Part shown: in pieces, positions 61,421 through 64,000 of the stretch
Position numbering within the stretch: position 1 is the first letter of the stretch
Layout of the letters: each line of letters starts with the position of its first letter
The notes under the pieces: model-generated
Seen by the model: the letters and a program-made list of their open reading frames with translations, nothing else
Told to the model about the DNA's origin: nothing
Databases searched by the model: none
Made by a program: the position numbers and the translations under genes
Assembly (NCBI GenBank): GCA_030407085.1
Contig: CM059584.1
Location: 305,501-369,500, forward strand
Source: Trichopria drosophilae
Lineage: Eukaryota > Arthropoda > Insecta > Hymenoptera > Diapriidae
DNA: 64,000 nt
Direction: 5' to 3'

Positions 61421-62282
61421 GTTTGTTTAAATGTTTTGTGTTAAACATAGTGTTAACCATATTGTGTTTCTCCCTTCCTTTTCTTTTACCATTTCTTCTT
61501 GTTGTATACTTATACTGTGAAAAGCCGCCTGTAAATAAATAAAATAAGTAAAAATAAATCAAAATATTGAATGGTAAATAGTTAGTATATTCCCAGAGCG
61601 GAGTTTACTGGAAAGTCAGGCACAATATTCGTTATGAAAACATGAATGTTTGCTTTAGTATTGAAAATTAAAGAGCTAGTACAAAAAAGTATCATAGAAA
61701 AAGTTTACTGATGATCAATGCCAATTGCTTCTACTAGTTGCTATAATTCGCGTCAATGTCCGTTCATCTAACCAGCATTTAAATTTACCTCGCGGAGTTT
61801 TCCTTGAGCTACTCCGAGTGTCATTGGACTCATGGGTGATTAAATTATTAGCTCACTTTTCTAATAACCAAATCATGCTGTTCCACCAACTGTGGTTATA
61901 TAATTTTGGTACCATTTCTTGAAAATATTGTTCAGAAATTATAAGTACATTAATATCTGCATAACTCGCACATTATTTTTAATAAATGGTGACAGTACAG
62001 AAACTATTTTATTTGTCACCTTTATCAGCAATTTACTGTTATACAGTCACGACAACTCGAAAAATGCAGACACAGTTTCATTTTTAAATATATGCAAATT
62101 CCAAGCCTCGATATGTCAGGAACGGCATTTCAAAGATTAGATCAAATACTAAATCAGTATATGCCATCAGGTAATATTTTTTATCTTTGTTGATCTGGAT
62201 TAAATGAATTTAAAATTTAACATTTTCTCGAATTTTTTATTTGTAATCATTCAAAACATTAAATATAAACATTATTTCTAAC
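61421..62282. other. Intergenic, nothing recognised
   Basis: Two adjacent short ORFs (61725-61922 and 61919-62140) have no recognisable domain and no splice or coding signature that convinced me. Confidence 0.4.
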
Positions 62283-62388
62283 TACACTGATAGAAAATTA
62301 TAGTTCCCATTACTACAGTTTTACTTTAAACTTGAGTAAAATACAGTTACAGCTTTGTTTTATCGTAACGCCTACTGATTGTAGTGTA
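62283..62388. repeat. 106-bp element with TACACT...AGTGTA ends
   Basis: The termini TACACT and AGTGTA are inverse. The centre TTTTACTTTAAACTTGAGTA...AA is a palindrome flanked by ACAG words. The TACACTGA-type end resembles the MITE at 47584-47782. Confidence 0.45.
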
Positions 62389-64000
62389 AACATCTAAATT
62401 TTTATTTATTTTTTTAGTTTACAGAGGAAGCATTAATAATTGTACTATTCACATGATTATTATTACTATTTTTATTTGATATTATGTATTTAATGTTTTC
62501 TTATATATTAAATCTTATGATCTTCTGTATTAAACGGAAAAACTGCAGAGAATCTTATTTTTACTTTGTAAAAAAATACCTTTATTATAAGTTTAAAAAG
62601 ATTTTTGCAAATTATAATGTCAATGTATTCCATATTATTTATATTTTATAGAATTTCCTTGGGCGTGAAAAGAAGATACAAAAAATTAACCATTGATTAC
62701 TTTTAGGAAACTATTTTTAGATTTTATAAAGTTATAAAATAGTTACTGCTTACTGATTAGAAATAAAAAAATCGTACCAATTATAGGCTGTAGAGTAACA
62801 AAACAATCGAGCGATAAAGGTAAAAAAATACTCCTTACTGGAGAATTTGAAAGTGTTCAGTTGTGTATATTCAATGCCAATGGGGTTTTTGACAAATCGA
62901 GATTTGTCATTGCAGAGAGCACATTGCTTTGAATACATTTTTATTTGTTTTTATTTAATGATATTGCAACAAAATTTTGCGTATTCAGTTTGAGGATTTC
63001 TGTTTTATTTTAATACTTTTCAGTTTTAGTAGAAATTGCATTTTATTTTGGACTTTATGATTTATTTTTTCGTGCATTTTTCTGACATTAAGTAAGGGTA
63101 AGGCTTCCTGAAGTGGTCCTGGAAATTACCAAGAGTCCTAATTTTTAAACAAATTTTTAAAATACCAAAACAAAGGTATAGTACTGAGCAATAAGTCACG
63201 TCAATTTTATTGCAATATATTAACTCGTTAATTTGTTATGATCGAAAGAAATTTTCAGGGGCTTTTTTTTTAAAGATTCAGTTGTCTGAAACAAAACCTT
63301 CAAAGTTAATGAAGTTTTTTCTGTAAGTCAGTGATATGTTATATTTCAATACTTTATCCTTTTCGTTTGAAAAATATATTATTTGGTGCTTAAAAAAATT
63401 TTTTCTGTAAACACATTAAAATTGAAATAACTTCTACGCCTTCATAAATATTGTTATTACTTAGAACATTTTCTGTATTCATCTAGCATTGAAATTGTGA
63501 AATAAAAAATAAGTAGTTCGATTTAATTCATTTATAAACTTAATTTCTTTCGAGTCGCGGTCAAGTAGTTTTCTCACTTTTAAAAATCCCATAATCAATA
63601 AACAAATGACACAAGTCATTGCAGACAAAATAATGTTCCAGGAGTAACATTGCTATTATATTATAATTTTTAATGTAAAGTACAAAAATTAATGTTATTA
63701 CATTGCCAGTTTTAACAAACAGTAAGAGAATTTAGGAATTACCTGTTAAGCGTTTTTTTACATTTGTAATTTTTATCGGTAAAACCATAGTTTCAATTAA
63801 CTCCCAACATTAATTTTCAAACTTGATAAGATTAAATATTTTCATATTTTTATTCAAGTACTGCGCTAATAGGTTAAGTTTTTAATTAATTGTTAACGTG
63901 AAAATTTAAATAACAGATATCATCAATTTTTAATGCTTTTTTGTTATTACAATTTGATGTTATTACTGACAATGAATTAAGGGTTAACTTATAAAACCAT
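62389..64000. other. Intergenic, nothing recognised
   Basis: A+T-rich to the window edge. No gene or clear repeat is recognised. Confidence 0.45.

Overview
This is a strongly A+T-rich, gene-poor window of an animal genome. It is almost certainly an insect: it holds the last exon of an SREBP-cleavage-activating protein (SCAP) gene and a complete multi-exon Tret1-type sugar transporter, along with degenerate non-LTR retrotransposons and TTAA-flanked (piggyBac-type) DNA elements. CpG is not obviously depleted and the transporter resembles a hymenopteran subgroup I remember, so a bee, wasp or sawfly is my best guess, but the order is an inference. There are no bacterial features, tRNA or rRNA genes, or CRISPR arrays that I could see.

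Layout. 1-3.7 kb is the last intron of SCAP (plus strand). It contains a small foldback and two large TTAA-bounded inverted-repeat elements. The C-terminal SCAP exon is at 3694-3873, followed by a 3'UTR to about 4.75 kb. 4.8-21 kb is intergenic: a CpG-rich exon-like block at 7.0-7.3 kb, two more TTAA elements (9.2-9.8 and 10.2-11.6 kb), a pogo/Tc1-like remnant with a Lys/Glu-rich tail (11.8-13.3 kb), a LINE 3' end on the minus strand (15.1-15.7 kb), a MITE with perfect 30-bp ends, and a decayed LINE reverse transcriptase on the plus strand (17.4-18.5 kb).

21.4-31.4 kb holds the most striking structure. A 1189-bp segment (Y) at 21.4-22.6 kb reappears about 5.8 kb downstream fused to another segment (X) as a 1992-bp X-Y unit, in the tandem order X-Y-X-Y-X. 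The Y-X junctions carry a 12-bp perfect inverted repeat that looks like a templated insertion. The array is bracketed by two direct copies of a ~160-bp foldback repeat. The small repeated ORFs in this block are products of the duplication, not genes.

31-45 kb is mostly unrecognised A+T-rich sequence with small foldbacks. 45.1-52.8 kb is the sugar transporter: three coding exons, both introns phase 1, 506 codons if the second in-frame ATG is used. Its introns contain several palindromic MITEs. 53-64 kb has no recognisable gene but holds more small foldbacks.

A recurring theme is a set of short palindromic elements that each reiterate a private short word on both strands (AACGTT, CAAGTAAA, CAGTG, ATTAGT, CACTT). 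Another is a broad group of repeats rich in ATGGCGG, which resembles the YY1/Pleiohomeotic core. SCAP (sterol sensing/SREBP transport) and the transporter (sugar uptake) are neighbours with no evident functional link.
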